Assembly: GCA_903865885.1 (NCBI GenBank)
Contig: CAIPLJ010000076.1
Span: 1-9,412 of the forward strand
Direction: 5' to 3'
DNA length: 9,412 bases
From: an uncultured Actinomycetes bacterium
GTDB taxonomy: Bacteria > Actinomycetota > Actinomycetes > Nanopelagicales > Nanopelagicaceae
Below are positions 1 through 6,371 of this stretch, one piece after another. Within the stretch, counting starts at the first letter, position 1; each line of letters opens with the position of its first letter. The position numbers were made by a program, and so were the translations under genes. A model generated the notes under the pieces. That model saw only the letters and a program-made list of their open reading frames with translations. It did not search any database and was not told the origin of the DNA.

Positions 1-55
1 GTTTGGACTTACATCAGAGCGCGTTGTGGCAGATGTAAAGAAGGCTCTTGCATAA
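1..55 (+). CDS. C-terminal end of upstream gene, transketolase-like tail (partial)
   Basis: The only frame that stays open into the left edge and stops in register with the next gene reads FGLTSERVVADVKKALA and ends at TAA (53-55). The pattern FG-[ILF]-T-x-E-x-VV-x3-K-x-L resembles the last residues of transketolases, where this helix closes the C-terminal domain. It does not resemble the actinobacterial transaldolase ending as I remember it. Transketolase would fit the neighbourhood, since it exchanges sugar phosphates with the glycolytic pool that the next gene, pgi, feeds. The stop overlaps the pgi start by one base (TAATG), so the two are probably co-transcribed and translationally coupled. 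Only 17 residues are visible, so the identity is tentative; the reading frame itself is solid. Confidence 0.5.
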   Translation, partial: FGLTSERVVADVKKALA

Positions 56-1590
56 TGAAAATTGCTGGGCCATCACTTGCATCGATTGATCGCGAGAGCG
101 ATCTCTATCGCAAGCTACGAGATGCCCATGTGCGAGTTGCTAAAAAGGATGCGACAACGTGGGGCTCGAAGGCTGCAATAGAGGCTGCCATCAGACTCAA
201 TTGGGTTGACCTACCTGAATCATCGCAAACACTTCTCCCCCAGATTGCTCAGATAGTTTCCACTTTCTCTCAACACTCACGCGTTGTCTTATGTGGAATG
301 GGTGGTTCATCCCTTGGCCCTGAAGTTATCGCTCTTACCTATAAGAAAGATATCTTCATCTTTGATTCCACCGATCCAAATTATGCACAGCACGCAATCG
401 GCAACAACCTTTCAAAGACCGTAGTCGTTGTTAGTTCTAAATCAGGCTCGACCATTGAAACTGCATCGCAGCGCGCACTCTTTCAATCACAGTTTGAATT
501 AGCAGGACTTAAACCCACAGACCATATGGTCTTCGTAACCGATCCTGGTTCTCCTCTCGATATCGAAGTACGTGCATCTGGCTTTACAGTACTCAACGCA
601 GATCCCAATGTAGGCGGACGATTTAGCGTGCTCAGTGCATTTGGACTTCTGCCCTCTGCTCTCGTTGGCGCTCCCATAGATCAACTTCTCAATGATGCCA
701 GCCAAGAGAAAGCTTCATTTCTTGCACACGATCAAACTCTTATCGACGTTGCATATCTCATGGTTACCCAAGCGCAGCAATACATTGCATTTACTGATGA
801 CGGCTCTGCAGTCCCTGGTTTATCGGATTGGATCGAGCAGTTAATCGCTGAATCAACGGGAAAAGATGCGATAGGTAGGTTGCCGATAGCGGTTGAAAAT
901 ACTTCTGTTGCACGCGTCGGCGGCGCCTTCTCGATTGCTTATGGCGGAACATCTGCCGATCTCATAGTTGAAGGATCGCTAGGTGCTCACTTTATTTTCT
1001 GGGAATGGGCTACCGCGCTACTAGGTGCAGCACTGAAGATTGATCCTTTCAACCAACCCAATGTTACTGAAGCGAAAGAGCAGACTGCTTCTTGTTTAAG
1101 TGAGTGGAAGAACCAGGCGCCCACCCTTACTTCTGATTGCACAGATAGAGACGTTGAAATCTTTGGCGATGGACAATCACTCAAAGATGCACTCGCTACA
1201 TTTATTGAAGATGTGAGAGATGGTGGCTACATCGCAATCATGGCTTATCTCGATAGGCGCGATGATGTGAAGATTAAAGAGCTACGTGCGATTCTTGCCG
1301 AGAAATCAGGAAGGCCCACATCATTTGGCTGGGCACCTCGATTCCTGCATTCAACTGGCCAGTTCCATAAAGGTGGACAGAAGAATGGTTCCTTCTTACA
1401 AATCACCGGCGAGACTTCAATAGATTATGAAATCCCTGGTCGTCCATTCTCTTTGCACACGCTCCTTTTTGCTCAAGCAATTGGCGATAACCGCGCTATT
1501 GCGACAAGAAAATACCCGCTCCTTCGTCTGCATCTGCAGAAGCGAAGCGCGGGTATTGATGAGATTCTTGCAGCTGCACAATCTCTCTAA
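55..1590 (+). CDS. pgi: Glucose-6-phosphate isomerase, stand-alone form of the PGI half of Tal-PGI fusions
   Basis: Cytoplasmic interconversion of glucose 6-phosphate and fructose 6-phosphate. The 511-residue protein carries two SIS-type sugar-isomerase subdomains. Visible motifs are GMGGSSLGPE (81-90), the phosphate-binding SSKSGSTIET (127-136), GGRFSVLSAFG (187-197), whose Arg189 should bind substrate, ESTGKD (266-271), with Glu266 as the probable base, and RFLHSTGQFHKGG (429-441). The last block replaces the C-terminal signature of classical E. coli-type PGI and is characteristic, from memory, of the PGI domain in bifunctional transaldolase/PGI proteins. Here there is no transaldolase part: ATG at 55 overlaps the preceding stop, and AAGAAGG lies about ten bases upstream. 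It ends 13 bases from the converging rbpA-family stop. Isomerase activity is well supported; subfamily assignment rests on remembered motifs. Confidence 0.95.
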   Translation: MKIAGPSLASIDRESDLYRKLRDAHVRVAKKDATTWGSKAAIEAAIRLNWVDLPESSQTLLPQIAQIVSTFSQHSRVVLCGMGGSSLGPEVIALTYKKDIFIFDSTDPNYAQHAIGNNLSKTVVVVSSKSGSTIETASQRALFQSQFELAGLKPTDHMVFVTDPGSPLDIEVRASGFTVLNADPNVGGRFSVLSAFGLLPSALVGAPIDQLLNDASQEKASFLAHDQTLIDVAYLMVTQAQQYIAFTDDGSAVPGLSDWIEQLIAESTGKDAIGRLPIAVENTSVARVGGAFSIAYGGTSADLIVEGSLGAHFIFWEWATALLGAALKIDPFNQPNVTEAKEQTASCLSEWKNQAPTLTSDCTDRDVEIFGDGQSLKDALATFIEDVRDGGYIAIMAYLDRRDDVKIKELRAILAEKSGRPTSFGWAPRFLHSTGQFHKGGQKNGSFLQITGETSIDYEIPGRPFSLHTLLFAQAIGDNRAIATRKYPLLRLHLQKRSAGIDEILAAAQSL

Positions 1591-1605
1591 TTCTTAAAGA
1601 TTTTT
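1561..1605. terminator. Possible weak terminator hairpin at the pgi/rbpA convergence
   Basis: Bases 1561-1566 (GAGATT) and 1580-1585 (AATCTC) are perfect inverted repeats. They enclose the self-complementary ten-mer TGCAGCTGCA, of which TGC/GCA can extend the stem after a small internal loop. The hairpin lies inside the last codons of pgi. A T run (1601-1605) follows about 15 bases later, too far for a textbook intrinsic terminator. It is the only stem-and-T-run arrangement in this 13-base convergent gap, so it may slow read-through from the plus strand. The minus-strand side has no T run beyond the stem. Confidence 0.3.
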
Positions 1606-1945
1606 ACTCGAGATCATCTCCACGGAGCTTACGTAGCGCATCTTCCAGAATCTTCTCGCCCTCTTTATCTGTACGACGTTCTTTTACATAAGCAAGGTGC
1701 GTCTTGTAAGGAATATTAACTACTGCACTTGGTGGATTAGCTTTGTCGCGTCCTGCTGGTAATCCACACTTTGGGCAATCCCATTGATCTGGAATAACGA
1801 CTGTCTCTTCGACTGCAAACGATGGACGAACTTCATGGCCTTTTGCACACCAATACGAAACAATCGAGCGTTCGATCTGATCTCCGCGCTCTGCTTCGCC
1901 CATTGGGCCTGCGCCAACACGGCTACCGCGAATTGCACTTGCCAT
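1604..1945 (-). CDS. rbpA: RbpA-family RNA polymerase-binding protein (variant linked to secG)
   Basis: A 113-residue protein of the actinobacterial RbpA family, which tethers the principal sigma factor to RNA polymerase and stabilises the promoter open complex. The order is: N-terminal tail with AIRGSRVGAG (4-13); a zinc-ribbon-like core with Cys33, His37, Cys57 and Cys60 (CAKGH, CPKC); a linker (about 66-82); and a C-terminal helical sigma-interaction region (THLAYVKERR, 82-91, then a long helix to the end). The opening MASAIRGSRVGAGPMGEAERG matches the RbpA-like protein encoded beside secG in other actinobacteria rather than the better studied RbpA, which starts differently, so a paralogue role is possible. 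The linker is poor in lysine. ATG at 1945 lies three bases after the secG stop, with GAAGG inside the secG end as ribosome site. It is the last gene of the minus-strand operon. Confidence 0.88.
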   Translation of the reverse strand: MASAIRGSRVGAGPMGEAERGDQIERSIVSYWCAKGHEVRPSFAVEETVVIPDQWDCPKCGLPAGRDKANPPSAVVNIPYKTHLAYVKERRTDKEGEKILEDALRKLRGDDLE

Positions 1946-1948
1946 GGA

Positions 1949-2179
1949 TTAACCCTTCAAAACGAGTGAGAGTGAGACAACGCCTGCAAACCAGAGTCCG
2001 CCGACCACAATGGTGATGCGATCGAGGTTGCGCTCTACGACAGATGATCCACCGTAATTTGATGAGATTCCGCCACCGAATAAATCGGAGAGTCCAGAAC
2101 CTTTTCCTTTATGGAGAAGTACAAGTAGGACCATCAAGACGCTGGTGATGATCAGAAAGATTGAAAGCGCTAAAGCCAC
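1949..2179 (-). CDS. secG: Preprotein translocase subunit SecG
   Basis: A 76-residue inner-membrane partner of SecYE that helps the SecA-driven export of unfolded proteins. The fold is visible: a first hydrophobic segment (about 3-22), the cytoplasmic loop with the family signature LLHKGKGSGLSDLFGG (21-36), a short polar stretch ending VVERNLDR (47-54), and a second hydrophobic segment (about 54-74). The length is normal for actinobacterial SecG. The start is GTG, chosen because AGAGGAG lies seven bases upstream and because the protein then begins directly with the first membrane segment. It is downstream of tpiA by 70 bases and almost touches the rbpA-family gene, so both are probably made from one message. 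Confidence 0.95.
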   Translation of the reverse strand: MALALSIFLIITSVLMVLLVLLHKGKGSGLSDLFGGGISSNYGGSSVVERNLDRITIVVGGLWFAGVVSLSLVLKG

Positions 2180-2186
2180 GGTAGAA

Positions 2187-2193
2187 CTCCTCT
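2187..2193 (-). promoter_or_regulatory. Strong ribosome binding site fixing the GTG start of secG
   Basis: On the minus strand the sequence AGAGGAG sits seven bases before GTG (2177-2179). It overlaps the ten-base palindrome CCTCTAGAGG (2189-2198), so folding or a bound factor could mask it. No other start with a comparable site lies nearby. Confidence 0.75.
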
Positions 2194-2249
2194 AGAGGTA
2201 GGGGTACAGGATACCCGAATGAGCTGGAAAGCCTTGAATTGGATAAAAA

Positions 2250-3023
2250 TTAAGCCTGAGCGTGGAACTTTGCAATCTTCGCGAGTTCTTCGGGGTCAAG
2301 ACTTGCACCGCCGATGAGTGCACCATCAACATCGGTCTGCTTCATGATTTCAGCGATATTGGCAGATTTCACAGAACCTCCATAAAGGATGCGCATATTT
2401 GCAGCGATTTCAGAGGAACCAATCTGCTCAATCTCTTCGCGAATGGCGGCACATACTTCTTGTGCATCCTCCGGTGTCGCTGTCTTTCCTGTACCGATAG
2501 CCCATACAGGTTCGTAGGCAATGACAATCTTTTTGAGATCCGGTTTATGGAATCCTTCAAGCCCTGCACGTACTTGGCGGATTACATGAGAGACATGTGT
2601 GCCAGCTTCGCGAATAGGAAGTTCTTCGCCAACGCAAAAGATTGGAATCAATTCATTTGCAAGAGCAGCTTTAATCTTACGATTGATCAGCGCATCATCT
2701 TCATTGTGGATTGCACGACGCTCGGAGTGGCCAATAACCACGAATGTACAACCTAGCTTTGCAAGCATTGAGCCCGAGATATCACCGGTAAATGCACCTG
2801 AGCTCTCGGGTGAGAGATCTTGTGCGCCATATTGAAGGCGAAGACGGTCACCATCGACCATTGTCTGGATAGATCGGATATCAGTAAATGGAGGAATGAT
2901 TGCGACATCTACTGCGTCGTAATCTTTATCATCGAGTGAGTAGACGAGTTTTTGCGCAACAGCAATTGCCTCGAGGTGATTGAGGTTCATCTTCCAGTTG
3001 CCAGCCATGAGCGGTTTACGCAT
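2250..3023 (-). CDS. tpiA: Triosephosphate isomerase
   Basis: Interconverts dihydroxyacetone phosphate and glyceraldehyde 3-phosphate in the cytosol. The 257-residue single TIM barrel is complete: AGNWKMN (7-13) with Asn9 and Lys11; the catalytic histidine in VIGHSERR (His99); the catalytic glutamate in AYEPVWAIGTGK (Glu171), followed by mobile loop 6; and phosphate-gripping YGGSVK (214-219) and IGGASL (237-242). Nothing essential is missing and the length is standard. ATG at 3023 is supported by AGAAGGAG six bases upstream and by the usual MRKPLMAGNWKMN beginning. It follows the pgk stop by 28 bases in the gap-pgk-tpiA order common in bacteria, so it is supplied together with its pathway neighbours. 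Confidence 0.98.
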   Translation of the reverse strand: MRKPLMAGNWKMNLNHLEAIAVAQKLVYSLDDKDYDAVDVAIIPPFTDIRSIQTMVDGDRLRLQYGAQDLSPESSGAFTGDISGSMLAKLGCTFVVIGHSERRAIHNEDDALINRKIKAALANELIPIFCVGEELPIREAGTHVSHVIRQVRAGLEGFHKPDLKKIVIAYEPVWAIGTGKTATPEDAQEVCAAIREEIEQIGSSEIAANMRILYGGSVKSANIAEIMKQTDVDGALIGGASLDPEELAKIAKFHAQA

Positions 3024-3029
3024 CGTGTA

Positions 3030-3037
3030 CTCCTTCT
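3030..3037 (-). promoter_or_regulatory. Shine-Dalgarno sequence of tpiA
   Basis: AGAAGGAG on the minus strand, six bases before ATG (3021-3023). It is the best match to the ribosome site in the operon and allows tpiA to be initiated independently of pgk, whose stop lies 28 bases upstream of the tpiA start. Confidence 0.7.
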
Positions 3038-3051
3038 ACCTTTGTATGTGT

Positions 3052-4239
3052 TTACAGATCTAAAGCTGTGAGACCAGGAAGTTCTTTACCCTCGAGATAC
3101 TCGAGTGATGCTCCCCCGCCTGTAGAGATATATCCAAATGCAGAATCTGCAAAGCCTAGCGCTCGTACAGCTGCCGCTGAATCTCCGCCACCTACAACAG
3201 AGATACCTGAAACTTCAGTAAGTGCTTGAGCTATGACTTTAGTTCCGTGTGCAAAGTTAGGGAATTCAAAGACGCCCATCGGACCGTTCCAGAAGACGGT
3301 CTTACATTTCTTTATCTCAGCAGCAAATGCTGCAGCAGTCTCGGGTCCGATATCGAGCCCCATCTGATCTGCAGGAATTGCAGTTGCCTTTACAAGTGTG
3401 GGAGTTGCATCGGCTGCAAAGGCGGGTGCAACGACGATGTCTGTGGGAAGCAGAAGCTTCACGCCAGAATCTTCTGCCTGCTTAATAAGTCCGCGCACCG
3501 TGTCGAGTAAATCTAATTCAACGAGTGATTTTCCGATTTCGTGGCCTTGCGCTGCGAGGAAGGTGAAGAGCATTCCGCCACCAATAGCCATGACATCAAC
3601 CTTCCCAAGTAGATTGGCGATAACACCAATTTTATCTGAGACCTTTGATCCACCTAGAACTACGCCATATGGGCGAACTGGATCTATTGTGAGCTTCTTC
3701 AAAACTTCAACTTCTGCTGCTACAAGAGTTCCTGCTGCATGCGGTAGCAACTTAGCTAAATCAAATACGGAAGCATGTTTACGGTGCACTGCTCCGAAAC
3801 CATCTCCAACATAAACATCAGCGAGTTTTGCAAGCTCTGCAGCAAGCCCTGCGCGCTCAGATTCATCTTTCGAAGTTTCGGCTGCACTAAAGCGAATATT
3901 TTCTAGAAGAAGAACTTCACCTGACTTAAGAGCCTCGGCTTTTGCTGTGACATCTGCACCTGTGATGGCGCCAGCAAATTGCACAGGCTTTCCAAGTAGT
4001 TCAGAGAGTCTCAGAGCAACGGGTGCTAATGAAAGTTCAGGCTTTACTTCACCTTTTGGACGACCTAGATGCGCTGCGATAACAATGCTTGCACCTTTTG
4101 ATAGGAGTGCATTGATAGTTGGAAGTGATGCGCGAATGCGTCCATCATCTGTGATCTTTCCTTCTTTCAAAGGAACATTGAGATCACAACGCAAAAATAC
4201 GCGCTTTCCTGCTACATCTAGGTCAGCCAAAGAAGTCAT
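3052..4239 (-). CDS. pgk: Phosphoglycerate kinase
   Basis: Transfers phosphate between 1,3-bisphosphoglycerate and ADP, the first ATP-forming step of glycolysis. The 395-residue two-domain protein is complete. N-terminal substrate domain: RCDLNVPL (17-24), Arg34/Arg36, HLGRPKG (57-63), ENIRF (113-117) and GDGFGAVHRKHAS (145-157). C-terminal nucleotide domain: GGSKVSDKIGV (196-206), NGPMGVFE (318-325), GGGDSAAA (350-357) and STGGGASLEYLEGKELPGL (372-390). The VHRKHASV form of the substrate loop is usual in actinobacteria. The ATG shares a base with the gap stop (TAATG, 4237-4241), and only a weak AGGT lies upstream, which points to coupled re-initiation after gap translation. Confidence 0.98.
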   Translation of the reverse strand: MTSLADLDVAGKRVFLRCDLNVPLKEGKITDDGRIRASLPTINALLSKGASIVIAAHLGRPKGEVKPELSLAPVALRLSELLGKPVQFAGAITGADVTAKAEALKSGEVLLLENIRFSAAETSKDESERAGLAAELAKLADVYVGDGFGAVHRKHASVFDLAKLLPHAAGTLVAAEVEVLKKLTIDPVRPYGVVLGGSKVSDKIGVIANLLGKVDVMAIGGGMLFTFLAAQGHEIGKSLVELDLLDTVRGLIKQAEDSGVKLLLPTDIVVAPAFAADATPTLVKATAIPADQMGLDIGPETAAAFAAEIKKCKTVFWNGPMGVFEFPNFAHGTKVIAQALTEVSGISVVGGGDSAAAVRALGFADSAFGYISTGGGASLEYLEGKELPGLTALDL

Positions 4240-5237
4240 TACAGAGATTTACCTACGTAGCCAACGAGATCGACGAGGCGGTTTGAGTAGCCCCATTCGT
4301 TGTCATACCAACCAACAACCTTGACCGTTGTTCCGATTGCTTTTGTAAGACCTGCATCGAAGATGCAAGAAGAAGGATCTGTGACGATATCGGAGGAGAC
4401 GATTGGATCTTCTGTGTAGGTCAGGTATCCCTTGAGCGATCCATCTGCTGCTTCCTTCATGGCCGCATTGATTTCAGCAGCTGTCGCTTCCTTTGCAAGT
4501 TCTACAGTGAGGTCTGTTGCAGATCCTGTTGGAACTGGAACGCGCATTGCAAAACCATCGAGCTTGCCCTTGAGCTGTGGAAGTACCAAAGAGATTGCCT
4601 TTGCAGCACCTGTTGAGCTTGGAATGATATTTGTTGCAGCAGCACGTGCACGACGGAGATCCTTATGAGGGAAGTCCAGGATTACCTGGTCATTTGTATA
4701 TGCGTGAATTGTTGTCATAAGACCGCGCACGATTCCGAATTTTTCATCCAGAACCTTTGCCATTGGGGCAAGGCAGTTCGTTGTGCATGAAGCGTTAGAG
4801 ATAACGTTGTGCTTTGCTGGGTCGTACTTCTCGTGATTAACGCCCATCACGATAGTGATGTCTTCATCAGTTGCCGGTGCAGAGATTATGACCTTCTTGG
4901 CCCCTGCTGTGATGTGCTTCTGTGCATCTGAAGCCTTTGTGAAGTGACCTGTTGATTCGATGACGATATCTGCCTTGACTGAGCCCCATGGAAGATTTGC
5001 TGGATCGCGATCTGCAAATACCTTCATGGTCTTTCCGCCGACAGTGATTGTGTCTTCTGTATATGTCACTTCGAGTCCAAGGCGTCCCAAGATTGAGTCG
5101 TACTTGAGTAAGTGAGCAAGAGTTGCATTATCTGTAAGGTCGTTAATAGCGACGATATTGATATTTGGGTTGGTCAACGCTGCGCGAAAGAAGTTGCGGC
5201 CAATACGTCCAAAACCATTAATTCCGACATTAATCAT
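4239..5237 (-). CDS. gap: Glyceraldehyde-3-phosphate dehydrogenase, NAD-dependent type
   Basis: Oxidises glyceraldehyde 3-phosphate to 1,3-bisphosphoglycerate with NAD and phosphate. The 332-residue protein shows the Rossmann motif NGFGRIGR (7-14); Asp33 in AINDL (30-34), which favours NAD over NADP; the active site SNASCTTN (147-154) with nucleophile Cys151; His178 in TTIHAY; FPHKDLRRAR (189-198), whose Pro190 is also an NAD-type mark; and WYDNEWGYSNR (310-320). Length and motifs are normal for the glycolytic GapA class. ATG at 5237 has AGAGG eight bases upstream. It is the first gene of the gap-pgk-tpiA-secG-rbpA unit, directly behind the only sizeable intergenic region in the window. Confidence 0.98.
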   Translation of the reverse strand: MINVGINGFGRIGRNFFRAALTNPNINIVAINDLTDNATLAHLLKYDSILGRLGLEVTYTEDTITVGGKTMKVFADRDPANLPWGSVKADIVIESTGHFTKASDAQKHITAGAKKVIISAPATDEDITIVMGVNHEKYDPAKHNVISNASCTTNCLAPMAKVLDEKFGIVRGLMTTIHAYTNDQVILDFPHKDLRRARAAATNIIPSSTGAAKAISLVLPQLKGKLDGFAMRVPVPTGSATDLTVELAKEATAAEINAAMKEAADGSLKGYLTYTEDPIVSSDIVTDPSSCIFDAGLTKAIGTTVKVVGWYDNEWGYSNRLVDLVGYVGKSL

Positions 5238-5245
5238 GATGAGAA

Positions 5246-5250
5246 CCTCT
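5246..5250 (-). promoter_or_regulatory. Shine-Dalgarno sequence of gap
   Basis: AGAGG on the minus strand, eight bases before ATG (5235-5237). It abuts the palindrome TTCTAGAA (5250-5257), an arrangement resembling that in front of secG. Confidence 0.65.
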
Positions 5251-5271
5251 TCTAGAAAGTGAATTGCCCCG

Positions 5272-5300
5272 CATATAGGTGGCTATCTGTGACACCACAA
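5272..5300 (-). promoter_or_regulatory. Candidate sigma70-type promoter of the gap operon
   Basis: On the minus strand TTGTGG (5300-5295) and TATATG (5277-5272) are separated by 17 bases, giving a plausible -35/-10 pair. Transcription would start near 5265-5268 and leave a leader of about 30 bases containing the gap ribosome site. This 149-base region (5238-5386) is the only place in the minus-strand block with room for a normal promoter. A second, weaker possibility is the extended -10 TGATAGGAT (5330-5322), which lacks a good -35. The spacer/-35 area carries GACAC (5291-5295 on the plus strand). Confidence 0.5.
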
Positions 5301-5358
5301 CATTGGGGGCTTACCTGCGTAATCCTATCAGCCTGTGGATGGCTACTAGTCAGTCAAT

Positions 5359-5378
5359 GAGCGTGCGAAAGCCCACTC
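5359..5378 (-). other. Imperfect hairpin just after the whiA stop
   Basis: On the minus strand GAGTGGGC (5378-5371) can pair with GCACGCTC (5366-5359) around a TTTC loop, with one mismatch and one G-T pair. It begins nine bases after the whiA stop. No T run follows, so it is not a canonical intrinsic terminator. It could protect the 3' end of the uvrC-rapZ-yvcK-whiA message or attenuate read-through into gap. Confidence 0.3.
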
Positions 5379-5386
5379 TTCATCGA

Positions 5387-6367
5387 TTATTCACCGAGCA
5401 AGTCGGGTGAGAGCCCAGCTTCAGTATCTGGAATTCCAAGTTCTTGTGCGCGCTTATCGGCCATCGCAAGCAATCTGCGAATTCGCCCAGCGATTGCATC
5501 CTTAGTCATTGGTGGAGTTGCAAGTGATCCAAGCTCTTCAAGACTTGCCTGTCCATGTGAGATGCGAAGCTCTCCTGCTTCTTTGAGGTGATCTGGAATC
5601 TCTGGTCCGAGAATCTCCATCGCACGTTGCACTCGTGCCGCTGCAGCAACTGCTGCTCGCGCAGAACGACGAAGATTTGCATCATCAAAATTGGCAAGGC
5701 GATTTGCAGTTGCGCGGACTTCGCGGCGCATACGTCGCTCTTCCCAAGCAAGAACACTTTCATGTGCGCCAAGACGAGTAAGAAGTACTCCGATTGCATC
5801 ACCGTCACGAATAACAACGCGATCGACGCCGCGAACTTCGCGTGCTTTGGCAACGATGTTGAGGCGACGTGCAGCACCTACAAGTGCCAATGCGGCCTCT
5901 GGTCCTGGGCAGGTAATTTCAAGTGACGATGAGCGACCCGGTTCAGTCAGCGAACCATGTGCGATAAAAGCACCGCGCCATGCAGCTTCTGCATCGCAGA
6001 CATTTGCCGCAACCACTTGTGGAGGAAGTCCTCGCACTGGGCGACCATTGGCATCAATTAAACCTGTCTGGCGAGCAAGAGCGTCTCCAGCTTCGACAAC
6101 ACGTACAACATATCGAGAGCCTTTGCGTAGACCACTCGATGAGAGAACGGCTAAATCACTGTCATGGCCGTAAATATCGGCGATATCTTTCTTCAGTCGA
6201 CGAGCGCTCTGCGAGGTATCAAGTTCGACCTCAATAAGAACTTTGCCAGCGGCGATATGAAGTCCACCTGCGAATCGCAAGAGCGATGAAACTTCAGCTT
6301 TGCGACAACAAGGTTTGGTAACGGAGAGGCGACTGAGCTCATCCTTCACCGCTGCTGTCATTGCCAT
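5387..6367 (-). CDS. whiA: WhiA family DNA-binding protein
   Basis: A conserved Gram-positive protein that in Streptomyces activates sporulation-septation genes together with WhiB, and in non-sporulating bacteria affects division and chromosome segregation. The 326 residues show the degenerate LAGLIDADG-like homing-endonuclease fold (N-terminal block MTAAVKDELSR, RFAGGLHI at 31-38, GLIDANGRP at 102-110, WRGAFIAHGSLTEPG at 130-144), the nearly invariant RREVRATANRLANFDDAN (214-231), and a C-terminal helix-turn-helix (about 272-305). The frame is open back to a TTG at 6397, but that would overlap yvcK by 26 bases. ATG at 6367 gives the family-typical MAMT start and lies four bases after the yvcK stop; ATG at 6361 is also possible. 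It is the last gene of its operon, upstream of gap. A non-sporulation role is likely if the organism is planktonic. Confidence 0.95.
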   Translation of the reverse strand: MAMTAAVKDELSRLSVTKPCCRKAEVSSLLRFAGGLHIAAGKVLIEVELDTSQSARRLKKDIADIYGHDSDLAVLSSSGLRKGSRYVVRVVEAGDALARQTGLIDANGRPVRGLPPQVVAANVCDAEAAWRGAFIAHGSLTEPGRSSSLEITCPGPEAALALVGAARRLNIVAKAREVRGVDRVVIRDGDAIGVLLTRLGAHESVLAWEERRMRREVRATANRLANFDDANLRRSARAAVAAAARVQRAMEILGPEIPDHLKEAGELRISHGQASLEELGSLATPPMTKDAIAGRIRRLLAMADKRAQELGIPDTEAGLSPDLLGE

Positions 6368-6371
6368 GGGC

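Noticed and set aside
2262..2756. 164-codon open frame on the plus strand opposite tpiA
   Set aside because: It lies wholly antisense to a motif-complete tpiA, is Cys-rich with no recognisable motif, and has no supporting ribosome site. It is a shadow of tpiA codon use.
5238..5257. AGAA-GAGG-TTCT mini-hairpin in the gap leader as a riboswitch or thermosensor
   Set aside because: Only four mostly A-U pairs, too weak to regulate translation, and the leader of about 30 bases is too short for a metabolite aptamer.
5333..5341. TGTGGATGG, a near match to a DnaA box (TGTGGATAA)
   Set aside because: A single imperfect copy with no cluster of boxes, no AT-rich unwinding region and no dnaA/dnaN nearby, so no replication origin is implied.
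5359..5378. Intrinsic terminator for the whiA operon
   Set aside because: The stem has a mismatch and no T run follows, so it is listed only as a hairpin.
5357..5410. 17-codon plus-strand frame starting in the gap-whiA intergenic region
   Set aside because: Very short, runs into the antisense of the whiA 3' end, and has no ribosome site or known peptide similarity.
5691..6173. 160-codon open frame on the plus strand opposite whiA
   Set aside because: Arg/Ser/Thr/Pro-rich low-complexity translation, typical of the complement of an Ala/Arg-rich gene; whiA on the other strand is unmistakable.
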